From Lactobacillus acetotolerans DSM 20749 = JCM 3825 (GTDB lineage Bacteria > Bacillota > Bacilli > Lactobacillales > Lactobacillaceae): DNA of 64,000 nt. The position numbers and the translations under genes were made by a program. The notes beneath the pieces are model-generated. The model was not told the origin of the DNA and ran no database searches. It saw only the letters and a program-made list of their open reading frames with translations. Shown one piece after another: positions 26,248 to 36,323 of the stretch. Numbering within the stretch: position 1 is the stretch's first letter; every line of letters starts with the position of its first letter. Location of the stretch: assembly GCF_001436775.1 (NCBI RefSeq), contig NZ_AYZC01000001.1, forward strand, positions 46,221-110,220, read 5' to 3'.

Positions 26248-27144
26248 CTAATTTTCACGTTTATAACCAGGTGCAATCATATCGTCGTTTCTTCCACGCT
26301 CACATTCAGCTTGAAAGTTAATATGGTTAATTCCTAATTTATCTTTCAATTCTTTACCGATTTGCTGTGTCACTTTTTCAAATTCACCAGCAGTCAGATC
26401 TTTATCAACGTTAACATGAGCATCAAGCATAATACAATTGTCGCTATAACGCCATAAATGTACGTGGTGAATATTTTTTATTTCTGGAAAAGAGAGAACT
26501 ATCTTATTTACCTGCTTTAAGTCAATATTGGGATTAGATTCCATTAAAATGTTAGCAGCCTTCATGGTAATTTTATAAGCTTCATACAGTACAAATAGTG
26601 ACACTAACATTGTCAAAAGCGGATCAAGCCAGGTAACGTTCCAAAAGTAAATGAAGATAGCGCCAATTACGACCGTTACACTTGATAAGGCATCACTAAA
26701 CATGTGAACAAAAGTTGAACGGACGTTTAAATTTTTCTTAGCGTCTTTCTGCATAGCGATCATCGAAATGAAATTTGCTAATAAGCCAACAATTGCGACT
26801 ATTAGCATGATTCCGCCCTTAATATGTTCAGGCTGCCAAAAACGTTCAATTGCTTCTACAAACAAAATCAAGCTGATAATAATTAAAATGATTCCGTTAG
26901 TAAAAGCAGCCAAGGTTTCTGCTCTTTGATAGCCGAAAGTTTTATTTTGGTTACGGCTCCTGCGACTAATTAAATGTGCCACAAAAGAAAGGATAACGGC
27001 CCCAACATCACTTAAATTGTGCACCGCATCTGATAAAAGTGCCAAGGAACCCGAAAATATTCCTCCAATAAACTCAGCTACAGTAATAATTATATTAAGT
27101 GCCGTTACGTATGCATAACGTTTACTTGTATGATCCTCATTCAT
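26248..27144 (-). CDS. Cation diffusion facilitator (zinc/cobalt/cadmium exporter type)
   Basis: Membrane antiporter that exports divalent metals, likely Zn. The 298-residue protein (start ATG 27144, GAGAGG five to nine bases upstream) has six membrane segments, the first HxxxD site as SDAVHNLSD in helix 2 and a matching SDALSSV site in helix 5, followed by a cytoplasmic ferredoxin-like domain with HHVHLW. A longer frame starts at 27189 but lacks a ribosome binding site. No metal-responsive regulator is adjacent. Confidence 0.88.
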   Translation of the reverse strand: MNEDHTSKRYAYVTALNIIITVAEFIGGIFSGSLALLSDAVHNLSDVGAVILSFVAHLISRRSRNQNKTFGYQRAETLAAFTNGIILIIISLILFVEAIERFWQPEHIKGGIMLIVAIVGLLANFISMIAMQKDAKKNLNVRSTFVHMFSDALSSVTVVIGAIFIYFWNVTWLDPLLTMLVSLFVLYEAYKITMKAANILMESNPNIDLKQVNKIVLSFPEIKNIHHVHLWRYSDNCIMLDAHVNVDKDLTAGEFEKVTQQIGKELKDKLGINHINFQAECERGRNDDMIAPGYKREN

Positions 27145-27172
27145 ATGAACTTTCCTCTCGGCTTTTAGTGTA

Positions 27173-27202
27173 CCAAAAAAGTCCCACATTTGCAGTGAGA
27201 CT
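27173..27202 (-). terminator. Terminator after the histidine phosphatase gene
   Basis: Stem GTCTCAC / GTGGGAC (27201-27195 with 27187-27181) followed by TTTTTT on the minus strand; it starts right after the stop codon at 27205. Confidence 0.8.
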
Positions 27203-27204
27203 CC

Positions 27205-27885
27205 TCATAAATTTTCAGCTTTTACATTATAATCAACAATTTCAAATTTTCCATTGTCATGCAGAATTCCACGACTGACACTACCATTATCTGGAAATGG
27301 AATATCATGAATCCTGTCACTCTTATTCCAGTACTTAATAGCTAAGGTTTTAATAAAATCACCGTGGGTAACGAGTAAAACCCTTTTTTCATTTCTAGTT
27401 AAGTTATGCAACAATGCGATTGCTCGAATCATGCGATCATCAAGTTCTGCTGTATTTTCAGCCAAATGTCGGGGATCAGCTTTTTTGGTTGCTTCACGAA
27501 AATTATACACACCTACTGAGTTAATTATTTTACCAACATTAGTCTCATGACCAATGCCTGCCGCTTGAGCAACCTGATCCCAAGTATGGTCTATATCGTC
27601 CCCTTCAAAAGATCCAAAAAATACTTCTCGAAATTCTGGTAATTTTTTAATCTTACCAATTTCGGATACCACGTTAGCATTTTTCATAAGGTGAACCGTG
27701 TCAATTGCTCTCTTCAAATCTGAAGAATACATATTATCAAAATGAACCTGACTCAATGCTGAGGCCGTCTTCTTTAAATCATTAATCCCTTTAACAGTTA
27801 GTGGGGAATCACACCAACCTTGAACTTTGTTTAGTTGGTTAAACATCGTCTCACCATGACGGACTAAATAAACTTCCGTTGCCAA
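27205..27885 (-). CDS. Histidine phosphatase family protein
   Basis: 226-residue RHG-type phosphatase: VRHGET at the N-terminus, SSDLKRAIDTVHL, FREVFFGSFEG and LVTHGDFIKTL. These match phosphatases of the PhoE/GpmB kind more than true mutases. Substrate unknown. Start is TTG 27885, preceded by GGGGG nine bases upstream. The gene before it, a TauE-type permease, lies 41 bases away on the same strand. Confidence 0.85.
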   Translation of the reverse strand: MATEVYLVRHGETMFNQLNKVQGWCDSPLTVKGINDLKKTASALSQVHFDNMYSSDLKRAIDTVHLMKNANVVSEIGKIKKLPEFREVFFGSFEGDDIDHTWDQVAQAAGIGHETNVGKIINSVGVYNFREATKKADPRHLAENTAELDDRMIRAIALLHNLTRNEKRVLLVTHGDFIKTLAIKYWNKSDRIHDIPFPDNGSVSRGILHDNGKFEIVDYNVKAENL

Positions 27886-27926
27886 GATAAAAATCCCCCT
27901 TCCTTTTTATAATTGTAACAAAGCCG

Positions 27927-28685
27927 CTATAAATATGCTTTGTAAAAGAAATAACCTGCTTGAAAGAACGCCAAACAAGCAATAAATATCCTAATTATTT
28001 TAGCAGAAACGTGCCGTAAAATAATTGGGCCAATATAACCACCAATAAACATCCCAATTGCTAATGGAATTGCCTGTAACCAATAAATATGGGAAGTAAA
28101 AGCAAAAATTATCAAAGCAACTAAGTTTGCTAAGCCGGTAATCACATTTTTAATGGCATTAATAACAATAAATCTATCATTAGTAATATAAGTTAACAGT
28201 ACCAAAACAATGACGCCACCAGCGGCACCAAAATAGCCCGTATAAGCGCCCATTCCTAATAATGCAATAATATATAAAATCCGTTGCCAGTTTGCCCGCT
28301 TTTTAGGAGTCAAACTATGATGCTTCCCAGTTACAAGCACCATGATCCCAGAAAAAGCGATAAAAATAGGAACTACTTTTTCAAAAACGTTAGATGGAAA
28401 TGACAACAATAAAGAGCAACCAATAATTGAGCCCAAAACTGTAAAGATTGAAAAGAAGCCTACCTGTTTCCAATGCCCCTTTAGCTCCTTAGTTGAAGAA
28501 ATCGTGGAACCAATACTCGTCCAAATCAGCGCCGCATCGTTAGTTACATTCGCGTATACTGGTGGTATCCCTACCGCAAGTAATACAGGGTACGATGCAA
28601 GCGAGGCCATTGAAGCTACCGATGAAAGTAATCCACCAGCCACTCCGCCTACTAAAAGAAAAATTATTGTTCCGATTGAGGTCAT
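27927..28685 (-). CDS. TauE/SafE-family anion permease
   Basis: 252-residue integral membrane protein with about seven or eight segments and an internal duplication typical of TauE/SafE proteins: an N-terminal GGVAGGLLSSVASM and a C-terminal half with GAYTGYFGAAGGV. Members export sulfite, sulfoacetate or other organosulfur anions; the substrate here cannot be given. The neighbouring phosphatase may be co-transcribed. Confidence 0.85.
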   Translation of the reverse strand: MTSIGTIIFLLVGGVAGGLLSSVASMASLASYPVLLAVGIPPVYANVTNDAALIWTSIGSTISSTKELKGHWKQVGFFSIFTVLGSIIGCSLLLSFPSNVFEKVVPIFIAFSGIMVLVTGKHHSLTPKKRANWQRILYIIALLGMGAYTGYFGAAGGVIVLVLLTYITNDRFIVINAIKNVITGLANLVALIIFAFTSHIYWLQAIPLAIGMFIGGYIGPIILRHVSAKIIRIFIACLAFFQAGYFFYKAYL

Positions 28686-28761
28686 AGATAAACTCCTTTT
28701 ACATAATAGTCTTATCCATTATAATGCAATTAAAGAACGAATAAAAAGAAGGTAATAAATA

Positions 28762-29421
28762 GTGTCTACATATGAAACTTTAATCTTCATCCCTGAAGGA
28801 AGTTTATTAAATGAAAAAGTAGCTGAAAGAAATGCTTTAAGGCAAACGCTAAAACATTTTCAACATGAATTTGGACCAGCAGAACGTTTAAAATATACAA
28901 GTTTACAAAAACAAGTAAAATTATTACCACAAAACAAAAGAATTGATTTGTTATTACAAACTTTTTTAAAACAGGACTTATCCGAAACTAAAGCTGTCTT
29001 TGAACATAAAATGCGGGAGCAAGACCAACTAATTAAAGGAAGTCCCGAATTTCTTGACCAAGTAAAAGGCAAGTTAAATTTAATTTTACTTGCAAAAGAA
29101 AGTAAGGGACAAATTTTGCCTCGTTTAGCGAAAAGTGAACTGATGAATTATTTTAGCGTCCAATACTTTAAAGATGATTTTAGCAAGCCTCTGCCTAATA
29201 AAGATATCTTCTTTAAAATTTTAGATGATAATCCCACAATCGATCCAGATACAACGTTGGTAATTGGAACTAACCTTGATGAAGAAATTCAAGGTGCAGA
29301 AAACACTAATCTATATTCATTATGGCTTGCTCCCAGGAAAGAAAAACTTCCTATCAATCCACACCCAACGCTTCATTTATCAAAATTAAGTGATTTATTA
29401 TTTTACCTAAACCTGAATTAA
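28762..29421 (+). CDS. HAD-like protein lacking the catalytic aspartate
   Basis: 219 residues with the layout of YjjG-type HAD phosphatases: helical cap at about 20-90, PNKDIFFKIL near 150 (motif III Lys), and GTNLDEEIQGAENTNL near 180 (motif IV). In motif I the expected FDxDGT is FIPEGS (residues 9-14), so the nucleophile Asp is Ile and the acid Asp is Glu; the first Asp of motif IV is Thr. It should not be a classical phosphatase and may be a binding or regulatory protein. The start is GTG 28762 with AAGAAGG upstream. Confidence 0.75.
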   Translation: MSTYETLIFIPEGSLLNEKVAERNALRQTLKHFQHEFGPAERLKYTSLQKQVKLLPQNKRIDLLLQTFLKQDLSETKAVFEHKMREQDQLIKGSPEFLDQVKGKLNLILLAKESKGQILPRLAKSELMNYFSVQYFKDDFSKPLPNKDIFFKILDDNPTIDPDTTLVIGTNLDEEIQGAENTNLYSLWLAPRKEKLPINPHPTLHLSKLSDLLFYLNLN

Positions 29422-29466
29422 CAGTTACAATATGATATGTAATCAATTTCAGAAAGGAAGATGCTT

Positions 29467-30051
29467 ATGACTAAAGCTGCTGTAGTTTTTGCAGATGGCT
29501 GTGAAGAGGTTGAGGGACTCAGTATTATTGATGTCCTTCGCCGTTTAGGAGTTAAAGCCGACATGATCGGCTTAACTAGTAAAACTATTAACGGTGACCA
29601 CAACATAAAATTAACTTGTGACAAAATCGTTGATAACAGTTTACTTGATTATGATTTAGTTGCTTTCCCTGGTGGAAAAACTGGTGCAGAAAATTTACGG
29701 GATAACAAAAAATTGCAAGATTTAATGGTTAAACGCCACAAAGAGAACAAGTGGGATGCTGCAATGTGTGCTGCTCCTATTGCCTTAGCTCGCTATGGAC
29801 TTTTAGCTGATACTAATTACACTTGCTACCCGGGATTTGATGAACAAATTAAAAAGGACGCCCCAACTGGCCACTTTAAAGAAACAATTACTGTTACTGA
29901 CAAAAACAAGAAGATTTTAACCAGTCGTGGTCCTGCTACTGCTTGGGCATTCGCTTATGCGATTGCTGAAGTTTTAGGAATTGACACCAAAGCTTTAAAG
30001 AAAGGCATGCTTTACGATTATCTAGCTAATAATATTCAAGACAGCCTTTAA
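29467..30051 (+). CDS. DJ-1/PfpI family protein
   Basis: Class I glutamine amidotransferase-like fold, similar to YajL/DJ-1. The 194-residue protein has CEEVEGLSIIDVLRR with the conserved Glu, DLVAFPGGKTGAENL and the nucleophile elbow MCAAPIAL with the reactive Cys. Such proteins are tied to oxidative or glyoxal stress, glyoxalase or deglycase activity; the role here is unknown. I start at the second ATG (29467) because AAGGAAG is then properly spaced; the first ATG at 29461 is only two codons longer. Confidence 0.85.
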   Translation: MTKAAVVFADGCEEVEGLSIIDVLRRLGVKADMIGLTSKTINGDHNIKLTCDKIVDNSLLDYDLVAFPGGKTGAENLRDNKKLQDLMVKRHKENKWDAAMCAAPIALARYGLLADTNYTCYPGFDEQIKKDAPTGHFKETITVTDKNKKILTSRGPATAWAFAYAIAEVLGIDTKALKKGMLYDYLANNIQDSL

Positions 30052-30067
30052 TCATTTATTTTAAGAA

Positions 30068-30103
30068 ATAAAAAAGATATCCCAAATCGGGATATCTTTT
30101 TTT
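30068..30103. terminator. Bidirectional terminator
   Basis: Stem AAAAAGATATCCC / GGGATATCTTTTT (30071-30083 and 30089-30101) serving convergent DJ-1 and rpsI. Confidence 0.88.
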
Positions 30104-30124
30104 GTATAAGCGTAAATATAGAAA

Positions 30125-30520
30125 TTAACGCTTTGAGAATTGAGAAGCTTTACGGGCTTTCTTTAAACCTGGCTTCTTTCTTTCTACCATTCTTGGATCA
30201 CGAGTTAAGAAACCTGCCTTCTTCAATGGACCACGGAAATCTGGGTCAACTTCAAGAAGTGCTCTTGCAACACCAAGACGGATTGCACCAGCTTGGCCAG
30301 AAAAGCCACCACCATTTACATTAACCTTAACGTCATATTGACCATCGGTCTCAGTTAATGTCAAAGGTTGTTTCAAATCCTTAACTAAGTTAGGGAATGG
30401 AATATATTGATTAACATCTTTATTATTAACAGTAATTTTACCGTTACCTGGTACTAAACGTACGCGCGCAACTGAATCCTTGCGGCGACCAGTACCTGCA
30501 TATGCAGCTTGTTGTGCCAT
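30125..30520 (-). CDS. rpsI: 30S ribosomal protein S9
   Basis: 131 residues; the C-terminal tail (…[11 protein letters not shown]) reaches the P-site tRNA. Conserved [19 protein letters not shown] and [19 protein letters not shown] blocks are present. It follows rplM by 11 bases as the usual L13-S9 pair and ends at a terminator shared with the convergent DJ-1 gene. Confidence 0.98.
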   Translation of the reverse strand: MAQQAAYAGTGRRKDSVARVRLVPGNGKITVNNKDVNQYIPFPNLVKDLKQPLTLTETDGQYDVKVNVNGGGFSGQAGAIRLGVARALLEVDPDFRGPLKKAGFLTRDPRMVERKKPGLKKARKASQFSKR

Positions 30521-30531
30521 TATTTAACCTC

Positions 30532-30975
30532 CTAGATTAATTTATTAATGTCTAATTTCTCAGGCTTTTGTGCTTCTTGCTTATGATCAGCATTTGCATA
30601 AACATGCATCTTCATAAATTCTTGGTGACCAAGAGTATTCTTTGGAAGCATACCTTTAACTGACAATTCAACTAATCTAACTGGGTTATCAGCACGCATC
30701 TCACCAGCTGAGGTAATTCTCATACCGCCACGGTATTCAGAGTGATGGTAATAAAGCTTTTTGGCAGCCTTTTTACCAGTCAACTTAAGCTTTGAAGCGT
30801 TAATAACAATAACGTTATCACCTGTATCAACATTAGGTGTGTATTGAGGCTTATTCTTACCTCGTAAAATAGTGGCTATAGCTGCAGACAAACGTCCTAA
30901 AGAGATATCTGTTGCATCAATAATATACCACTTACGTTCAATTTCATTAGGTTTTGCTAATTGTGTAGTACGCAA
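30532..30975 (-). CDS. rplM: 50S ribosomal protein L13
   Basis: 147-residue early-assembly protein; represses its own mRNA in bacteria. The start is TTG 30975, with GGAGG eight bases before it. Conserved [16 protein letters not shown] and [11 protein letters not shown] are seen. The upstream 100 bases carry a promoter and an L13-type leader. The truA-ECF genes lie upstream and may also read into it. Confidence 0.97.
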   Translation of the reverse strand: MRTTQLAKPNEIERKWYIIDATDISLGRLSAAIATILRGKNKPQYTPNVDTGDNVIVINASKLKLTGKKAAKKLYYHHSEYRGGMRITSAGEMRADNPVRLVELSVKGMLPKNTLGHQEFMKMHVYANADHKQEAQKPEKLDINKLI

Positions 30976-31044
30976 TGTAAATTCCTCCGTTTATTCGTTG
31001 TTTGAAAACAATAAGTTGCCGGGGCCTATCATGGACAAACATAC
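30976..31044 (-). promoter_or_regulatory. Probable L13 leader
   Basis: About 70 bases between the predicted start of transcription and rplM, GC-richer than its surroundings, with GGCCCCGGCAACTTATTGTTTTC... and small inverted repeats (GTTTGAA/TTCAAAC-like arms). L13 leaders are known in Firmicutes; the exact structure was not modelled. Confidence 0.5.
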
Positions 31045-31050
31045 TGTATT

Positions 31051-31079
31051 AGGATACGTCCTTTTACCAAAAAAGTCAA
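31051..31079 (-). promoter_or_regulatory. Sigma-A promoter of rplM-rpsI
   Basis: Minus strand: -35 TTGACT (31079-31074), 17-base spacer, -10 TATCCT (31056-31051), overlapping the end of truA. Confidence 0.65.
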
Positions 31080-31080
31080 T

Positions 31081-31869
31081 TTATAAATCAAGATCTTGCC
31101 GATATTTTTTTGGTATGTCTTCATAAAAAACGTGATAAAGAAATAATCCATTAGCCTGAGCGGTTTCTCTTACTTCTTGTCTATTTTTTGCTTTAATTAT
31201 TCTTGGAACGTCATTTATTGGCCGTTTCCCGTTTCCAATTTCTAATAACATTGCTACTAAAATTCGAACCATATTATATAAAAAACCGGAACAAATAAAA
31301 TCAAAAATTACTTCATTTTCTTTTTTATCCTCTTGAACATTTACATAATACATTGTGCGAATTTTATTTTTTATTTGACCACCACTTGCGGCAAAGCTAG
31401 TAAAATCATGAGTCCCTAATAAATCTTGGGCAGCCCGCTGCATTTTACTGACATCAACAGGATAAGGATAGTGTCCCGTATAGAAGCGCTTAAATGGATT
31501 GGTAAATTTATCTAAACTAACTCGATAACGATACCATTTCCCGGTAGTACTATACCGAACGTGAAAATTTTTATTAACTATCTCACTTTTTCTAAACACT
31601 ATATCCAATGGCATCATCGAATTAAGTGCAAAAAGCATTCTTTTAGGAGGAATAATATTTCCCGGGTAATCAAAATGAATAACCTGACCCAGTGCATGAA
31701 CACCAGCATCTGTTCTTCCCGATCCTTGCACTATGACTTCTTTGCCCTTAGTCATTTTCGTTAAGGCAGCTTCAACTGTGCCTTGAACAGTCCGCTGGTT
31801 TCGCTGTGTTTGAAAGCCATGAAAAAGATGACCATCATAGGCCATCGTCATTTTATATCTTATACTCAT
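31081..31869 (-). CDS. truA: tRNA pseudouridine(38-40) synthase
   Basis: Makes pseudouridine at positions 38-40 of the anticodon arm. The 262-residue protein has the catalytic [15 protein letters not shown] motif (Asp nucleophile) and [14 protein letters not shown] [13 protein letters not shown]. Full length. It follows ecfT without a gap, a conserved Firmicute order (ecfA1-ecfA2-ecfT-truA-rplM-rpsI). Confidence 0.96.
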   Translation of the reverse strand: MSIRYKMTMAYDGHLFHGFQTQRNQRTVQGTVEAALTKMTKGKEVIVQGSGRTDAGVHALGQVIHFDYPGNIIPPKRMLFALNSMMPLDIVFRKSEIVNKNFHVRYSTTGKWYRYRVSLDKFTNPFKRFYTGHYPYPVDVSKMQRAAQDLLGTHDFTSFAASGGQIKNKIRTMYYVNVQEDKKENEVIFDFICSGFLYNMVRILVAMLLEIGNGKRPINDVPRIIKAKNRQEVRETAQANGLFLYHVFYEDIPKKYRQDLDL

Positions 31870-32667
31870 TTATTTTGTCCTAAAGACTAACAACAATAAA
31901 ACTAAAATTATGAAATATGCTAGCTCATATAAATCATACTTGGACCATTTTAATATTCGGTACCTTGTTCTATTTGCTCCATCACGGTAGCCCCTTGATT
32001 CCATCGCTGTCGAAAGATCAACGGCTGTCTCCAATGAATTTATAAATAAGGGAACTAACAAAGGAGTTATTGCTTTAGCTCTTTTAATCAAACCGCCATT
32101 ATTAAAATCAGCTCCACGAGACCTCTGAGCGTTCATTATTTTAAGAGTTTCATCAAAAAGTGTCGGTACAAAGCGTAAGGCAATTGACATGACTAAAGCA
32201 ATTTTATCTATGGGTACCTTAACATACTTAAGCGGCGTTAATATCCATTCCATTGCATCAGCAATTTCAAGTGGCATAGTCGTTACTGTCATTACCGTTG
32301 AAATTAAAATAATTAACGTAAAACGAATAAAAATATAAATTGCATTAGTAATACCATAACTAGAGATAGTGAAAATTATCCAGTTCCAATATATTTGTCC
32401 ACCAGTTGTAAAAAAAAGCTGAAGTACAGAAGTAAATAAGATCAACCATATTAGTGGCTTAACCCCATCCCAGAATACTTTTGCTTTTAACTTTGTCGCT
32501 GCGACAGCTAAGAAACTAAAAATAGTAATGATAGCGTAAGTAACCCAATTATTAGCTAGAAAAATTATAAATATGAAAAGGATAGTTACGAGTAATTTGC
32601 CTCGAGGATCCATTTTATAAACAAGTGAATTTCCAGGTACATATCGACCTATTAGGATTTTACTCAC
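31870..32667 (-). CDS. ecfT: ECF transporter transmembrane protein EcfT
   Basis: Membrane hub of the energy-coupling-factor module that serves many vitamin-specific S subunits. The 265-residue protein has about five membrane segments and two arginine-containing coupling motifs, AQRSRG and AMESRG, which contact the ATPases. No S subunit is encoded nearby, as expected for the group II shared module. Confidence 0.95.
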   Translation of the reverse strand: MSKILIGRYVPGNSLVYKMDPRGKLLVTILFIFIIFLANNWVTYAIITIFSFLAVAATKLKAKVFWDGVKPLIWLILFTSVLQLFFTTGGQIYWNWIIFTISSYGITNAIYIFIRFTLIILISTVMTVTTMPLEIADAMEWILTPLKYVKVPIDKIALVMSIALRFVPTLFDETLKIMNAQRSRGADFNNGGLIKRAKAITPLLVPLFINSLETAVDLSTAMESRGYRDGANRTRYRILKWSKYDLYELAYFIILVLLLLVFRTK

Positions 32668-32671
32668 AGGC

Positions 32672-33517
32672 TCACTCCTTTAAATTGTTTTCTATACCCT
32701 TTACCAATTCCTTAATAGTTAAAGGAGTATTAGAAAAAGTAAAATTAGTTAATTTTGAAGCAAACAACGAAGCCTTTGGTTCCTCAATATAATGTTCTTT
32801 TAGCCAAGAACGATCTTTAAAAACCTCAGCTGGTCTTGCATGCTTAATCAATTTGCCACTTTCCATCACCAAAACATCATTAGCGTAATTAGCAACATCA
32901 TCCATATTATGCGTTACCAAAATCACAGTATGGCCTTCTTGCTGATATTTAGAAAAAAGACCCATCATCTGTTTCCGGGCGCGTGGATCCAAACCAGCAG
33001 CTGGTTCATCTAAGCAAAGAATATCAGGTTCATAAGCCATGACTCCCGCAATGGCTACTTGACGCATCTGTCCACCAGAAAGATCAAACGGTGATCTGTT
33101 AGCCACGCTTTTCGGTAAACCTACCCGCGTTAGCCAAGTCCAAGCCTTCTCCTTTGCTTTTTGCTCACTATAACCAAAATTCTTAGGACCAAAAGCAATA
33201 TCATCAAGCACAGTATTTTCAAATAATTGTGCTTCCGGGAATTGGAATACCAAACTAACGTGCTTTCGTAATTCTTTTAAGTTTTTATTTGAAGTGGTTG
33301 GAAGAATGGTTTGACCAGCTATTTCTATTCTACCCTTACTTGGTTTTAGTAAAGCATTAAAATGTTGCATTAAAGTAGATTTACCACTGCCAGTATGGCC
33401 AATGATCGCAATAAATTGTCCTTCTTTAATTTTGAAACTAACATTATCTAATCCTTTTTTTTCAAGTGGTGAACCAGGAAAATAAGTATAGCTTACTTTT
33501 TCGAATTTGATTGACAT
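32672..33517 (-). CDS. ecfA2: ECF transporter ATPase EcfA2
   Basis: 281-residue ATPase that pairs with EcfA1. Walker [11 protein letters not shown]-loop [10 protein letters not shown], signature DLSGGQMRQ, Walker [14 protein letters not shown] and H-loop VTHNMDD are all present. The Q-F-P-E-A-Q-L-F sequence is typical of EcfA2. It overlaps ecfA1 by 25 bases and is followed by ecfT. Confidence 0.95.
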   Translation of the reverse strand: MSIKFEKVSYTYFPGSPLEKKGLDNVSFKIKEGQFIAIIGHTGSGKSTLMQHFNALLKPSKGRIEIAGQTILPTTSNKNLKELRKHVSLVFQFPEAQLFENTVLDDIAFGPKNFGYSEQKAKEKAWTWLTRVGLPKSVANRSPFDLSGGQMRQVAIAGVMAYEPDILCLDEPAAGLDPRARKQMMGLFSKYQQEGHTVILVTHNMDDVANYANDVLVMESGKLIKHARPAEVFKDRSWLKEHYIEEPKASLFASKLTNFTFSNTPLTIKELVKGIENNLKE

Positions 33518-34344
33518 AAATAATTTATCAACTCTTTTTCTGAATTAATTTCTTTAGGAATAGAGATACCTGATTGCAGTAGCTTTTCTTTAACCTGTGA
33601 AGCGAACGGAACATCAAGACCCAAGCTTTTTAATAATTTAACTTTACTAAAAATTTCCTTTGTATTGCCTTGATCAACCAATCCGCCATTATTCATAACA
33701 ATAATCTGATCCGCTAAGTTAGCCTCATCAATGTCATGCGTAATGGAAACGACGGTCAAATTATCCTTCTTTTTCATTTGATGAACAATTTGTAAAATTT
33801 TACTACGGCCACTGGGATCAAGCATTGAGGTAGCCTCATCTAAAATAATTATTTTGGGTTGAATAGCTAATATACCAGCAATGGCTACACGCTGCTTTTG
33901 GCCCCCTGAGAGATTAGAAGGCTCTGCATTAGTGTAATCATCCATGCCAACCGCTTTAATCGCTTCTGGTACAATTTTAAGCATTTTAGATCTAGGTACT
34001 CCACGGTTCTCCAACCCAAAAGCAACATCATCAGCTACAGTGGCACCAACAAATTGGTTATCGGGATTCTGAAAAACTATTCCAACTTTATCTCTAATAT
34101 TCCAAACAGTTTTATCAGTTAATTCTGTGCCATCAACTTCGATATAGGGACTATTTTTATTATCCGGAACCAATAGCCCGTTGATTAATCTGATAATAGT
34201 AGACTTACCACTACCATTATGACCAATAATAGAAGTCCACGAACCTCTTTTAATATCGAAACTAATATTATTTATGGCTGGAGACGTGGTATCCGGGTAC
34301 GTAAAACTAACATTTCTAATTTTGATAATACTATCTTTTGCCAT
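33493..34344 (-). CDS. ecfA1: ECF transporter ATPase EcfA1
   Basis: 283-residue ATPase of the shared vitamin/metal uptake module. Walker [24 protein letters not shown] (EcfA1 form of the Q-loop), signature NLSGGQKQR, Walker [14 protein letters not shown] and H-loop ITHDIDE are intact. First gene of the ecf operon. A TACAAT -10-like box lies about 35 bases upstream, after the rplQ terminator. Confidence 0.95.
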   Translation of the reverse strand: MAKDSIIKIRNVSFTYPDTTSPAINNISFDIKRGSWTSIIGHNGSGKSTIIRLINGLLVPDNKNSPYIEVDGTELTDKTVWNIRDKVGIVFQNPDNQFVGATVADDVAFGLENRGVPRSKMLKIVPEAIKAVGMDDYTNAEPSNLSGGQKQRVAIAGILAIQPKIIILDEATSMLDPSGRSKILQIVHQMKKKDNLTVVSITHDIDEANLADQIIVMNNGGLVDQGNTKEIFSKVKLLKSLGLDVPFASQVKEKLLQSGISIPKEINSEKELINYLCQSNSKK

Positions 34345-34392
34345 CTCATCTCACCATCCTAAAAACTGCTTTAATTGTAACAGAAAAAAGAG

Positions 34393-34428
34393 TAAAAAAA
34401 ATCACCCATGAAGAGGGATGATTTTCAT
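34393..34428 (-). terminator. Terminator after rplQ
   Basis: Stem ATCATCCC / GGGTGAT (34422-34415 with 34407-34401) followed by an eight-base T-run on the minus strand. It ends the long ribosomal protein transcript about 95 bases after rplQ; the bases between hold nothing I recognise. Confidence 0.85.
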
Positions 34429-34523
34429 CATCTAAGCTAGACTAAGCTTTCGCCATCATCTTCGCGCTTATTCTCACTTTCACGGATAATTCTTAATAGC
34501 TATTAAGTTTACATTATTCCAAA

Positions 34524-34907
34524 TTATACTAATTCAAGAATAACCATTGGAGCTGCATCACCCTTACGAGCTAATGCCAACTTCATAATTCTGGTGTAAC
34601 CACCATTACGATCTTTATAACGAGGTGCAATATCACTGAAGAGTTTTTGCAATGCTGACTTAACAACAACTGCATCTTTTTCTTCATGAATATCAGCAAC
34701 TTCATCACGCACAAAAGAAGCAGCTTTTCTTCTAGAAGCTAAATCGCCACGCTTGCCTAAAGTTATCATCTTTTCAGCAGTTTTACGAATTTCTTTTGCT
34801 CGTGCTTCAGTAGTAACAATGCGTTCTTTAATAAACAACTGGGTTGTCATTTCTCTAAGCATTGCTTTTCTATGTGCACTATCGCGACCTAATTTACGGT
34901 ATGCCAT
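34524..34907 (-). CDS. rplQ: 50S ribosomal protein L17
   Basis: 127 residues, beginning [18 protein letters not shown], the family signature. Lies near the exit tunnel. Last gene of the alpha operon, 30 bases after rpoA. Intact. Confidence 0.98.
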   Translation of the reverse strand: MAYRKLGRDSAHRKAMLREMTTQLFIKERIVTTEARAKEIRKTAEKMITLGKRGDLASRRKAASFVRDEVADIHEEKDAVVVKSALQKLFSDIAPRYKDRNGGYTRIMKLALARKGDAAPMVILELV

Positions 34908-34937
34908 CAGTTTACCTCCTTTATTTACCTACTTAAG

Positions 34938-35876
34938 TTAATCTTCTTGACGAAGGGAAAGTCCTAAGTCAGCTAATTTGTTTTTAACTTCTTCCAATGA
35001 TTTACGTCCCAAATTACGTACACGCATCATATCTGCTTCGGTCTTATCAGTTAACTCTTGCAGAGTATTAATGCCTGCTCGCTTTAAGCAGTTATATGAA
35101 CGAACAGAAAGATCAAGCTCTTCGATAGTCATCTCAAGCTTCTTTTCCTTCTTATCGTCCTCTTTTTCTACCATTACATCATTGAATTTAGTATCTGCAT
35201 CAGCAGTTTCGAACACTTTAAAGTGTGCTACCAAAATCTTAGCAGCAAAACTAAGGGCGTCATTAGGCTTGATTGAACCATCAGTCCAAATCTCTAAAGT
35301 GAGCTTGTCAAAATCATCTCTCTTACCAACACGAGTTGACTCAACCTGGTAATTAACCTTTTTAATTGGTGAAAAAAGAGAATCAACTGGGATAACACCA
35401 ATCGGCATATCATCACTCTTGTTATCACTTGCAGTAACATAACCACGGCCTTTTCTAACCGCAATTTGCATATGTAAGTGACCACCTTCAGCAATGGTAC
35501 AAATATATTGATCTGGATTTAAGACCTCTACATCTGCGTCAGCCTTAAGATCATCAGCAGTTACAGTAGCCGGACCTTCAACGTCCAATTCAATGATCTT
35601 TTGATCATCTGAAAGACACTTTAATTCAAGTTTCTTCAGATTCAGAATCATCTTAGCTACATCTTCTCTGACGCCAGGAACTGTTGAGAACTCGTGTAAG
35701 ACACCATCAATTTGAACATAGACAAGTCCAGTACCTGGTATAGATGTAAGTAAAACTCTACGTAATGAATTACCTAAAGTAGTACCAAAGCCTCGTTCAA
35801 GTGGTTCAACAACAAATTTACCGTAGGAATCTTCTTGCTCAACAACGGTAATATTTGGTTTTTCAAATTCAATCAT
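34938..35876 (-). CDS. rpoA: RNA polymerase subunit alpha
   Basis: 312 residues. The N-terminal domain (assembly; [21 protein letters not shown]) and the C-terminal domain for UP elements and activators ([19 protein letters not shown]) are both present, joined by an acidic linker ([11 protein letters not shown]). Third gene from the end of the ribosomal cluster, between rpsK and rplQ. Confidence 0.98.
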   Translation of the reverse strand: MIEFEKPNITVVEQEDSYGKFVVEPLERGFGTTLGNSLRRVLLTSIPGTGLVYVQIDGVLHEFSTVPGVREDVAKMILNLKKLELKCLSDDQKIIELDVEGPATVTADDLKADADVEVLNPDQYICTIAEGGHLHMQIAVRKGRGYVTASDNKSDDMPIGVIPVDSLFSPIKKVNYQVESTRVGKRDDFDKLTLEIWTDGSIKPNDALSFAAKILVAHFKVFETADADTKFNDVMVEKEDDKKEKKLEMTIEELDLSVRSYNCLKRAGINTLQELTDKTEADMMRVRNLGRKSLEEVKNKLADLGLSLRQED

Positions 35877-35921
35877 TACTAGGCCCCTTTCAAAACGTAA
35901 CGTCCTTTATTAAGAACAAAA

Positions 35922-36305
35922 TTAAACACGACGACGTTTTGGTGGTCTAGAACCATTATGTGGTACCGGCGTAACATCACGAATTGCAGTGATTTCAAGC
36001 CCTGTAGCTTGAAGTGATCTAATTGCAGATTCACGACCGGCACCTGGTCCCTTAACAGAAACTTCTATGTGTTTCATGCCTTGGTCCATGGCACTCTTAG
36101 CGGCTGCTTCAGCTGCCATTTGTGCTGCAAACGGAGTAGACTTACGACTACCCTTAAAACCTAATGCACCGGCTGAAGACCAGGCAACTGCGTTACCTTG
36201 AATGTCAGTAATCATGACTAAAGTATTATTAAACGTAGAGTGAATATGAGCAACGCCTTTTTCGACATGCTTCTTCACACGACGCTTACGTGCTGTTTTA
36301 GGCAT
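35922..36305 (-). CDS. rpsK: 30S ribosomal protein S11
   Basis: 127 residues, platform protein contacting S6/S18/S21. The start is ATG 36305, seven bases after GGAGG; a TTG three bases upstream is possible. [18 protein letters not shown] and the basic tail [11 protein letters not shown] are present. Confidence 0.97.
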   Translation of the reverse strand: MPKTARKRRVKKHVEKGVAHIHSTFNNTLVMITDIQGNAVAWSSAGALGFKGSRKSTPFAAQMAAEAAAKSAMDQGMKHIEVSVKGPGAGRESAIRSLQATGLEITAIRDVTPVPHNGSRPPKRRRV

Positions 36306-36323
36306 CAATAAACCTCCTTATAA

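Noticed and set aside
30872..31126. Plus-strand frame across the rplM start and leader
   Set aside because: It overlaps a conserved gene, a promoter and a leader; no ribosome binding site.
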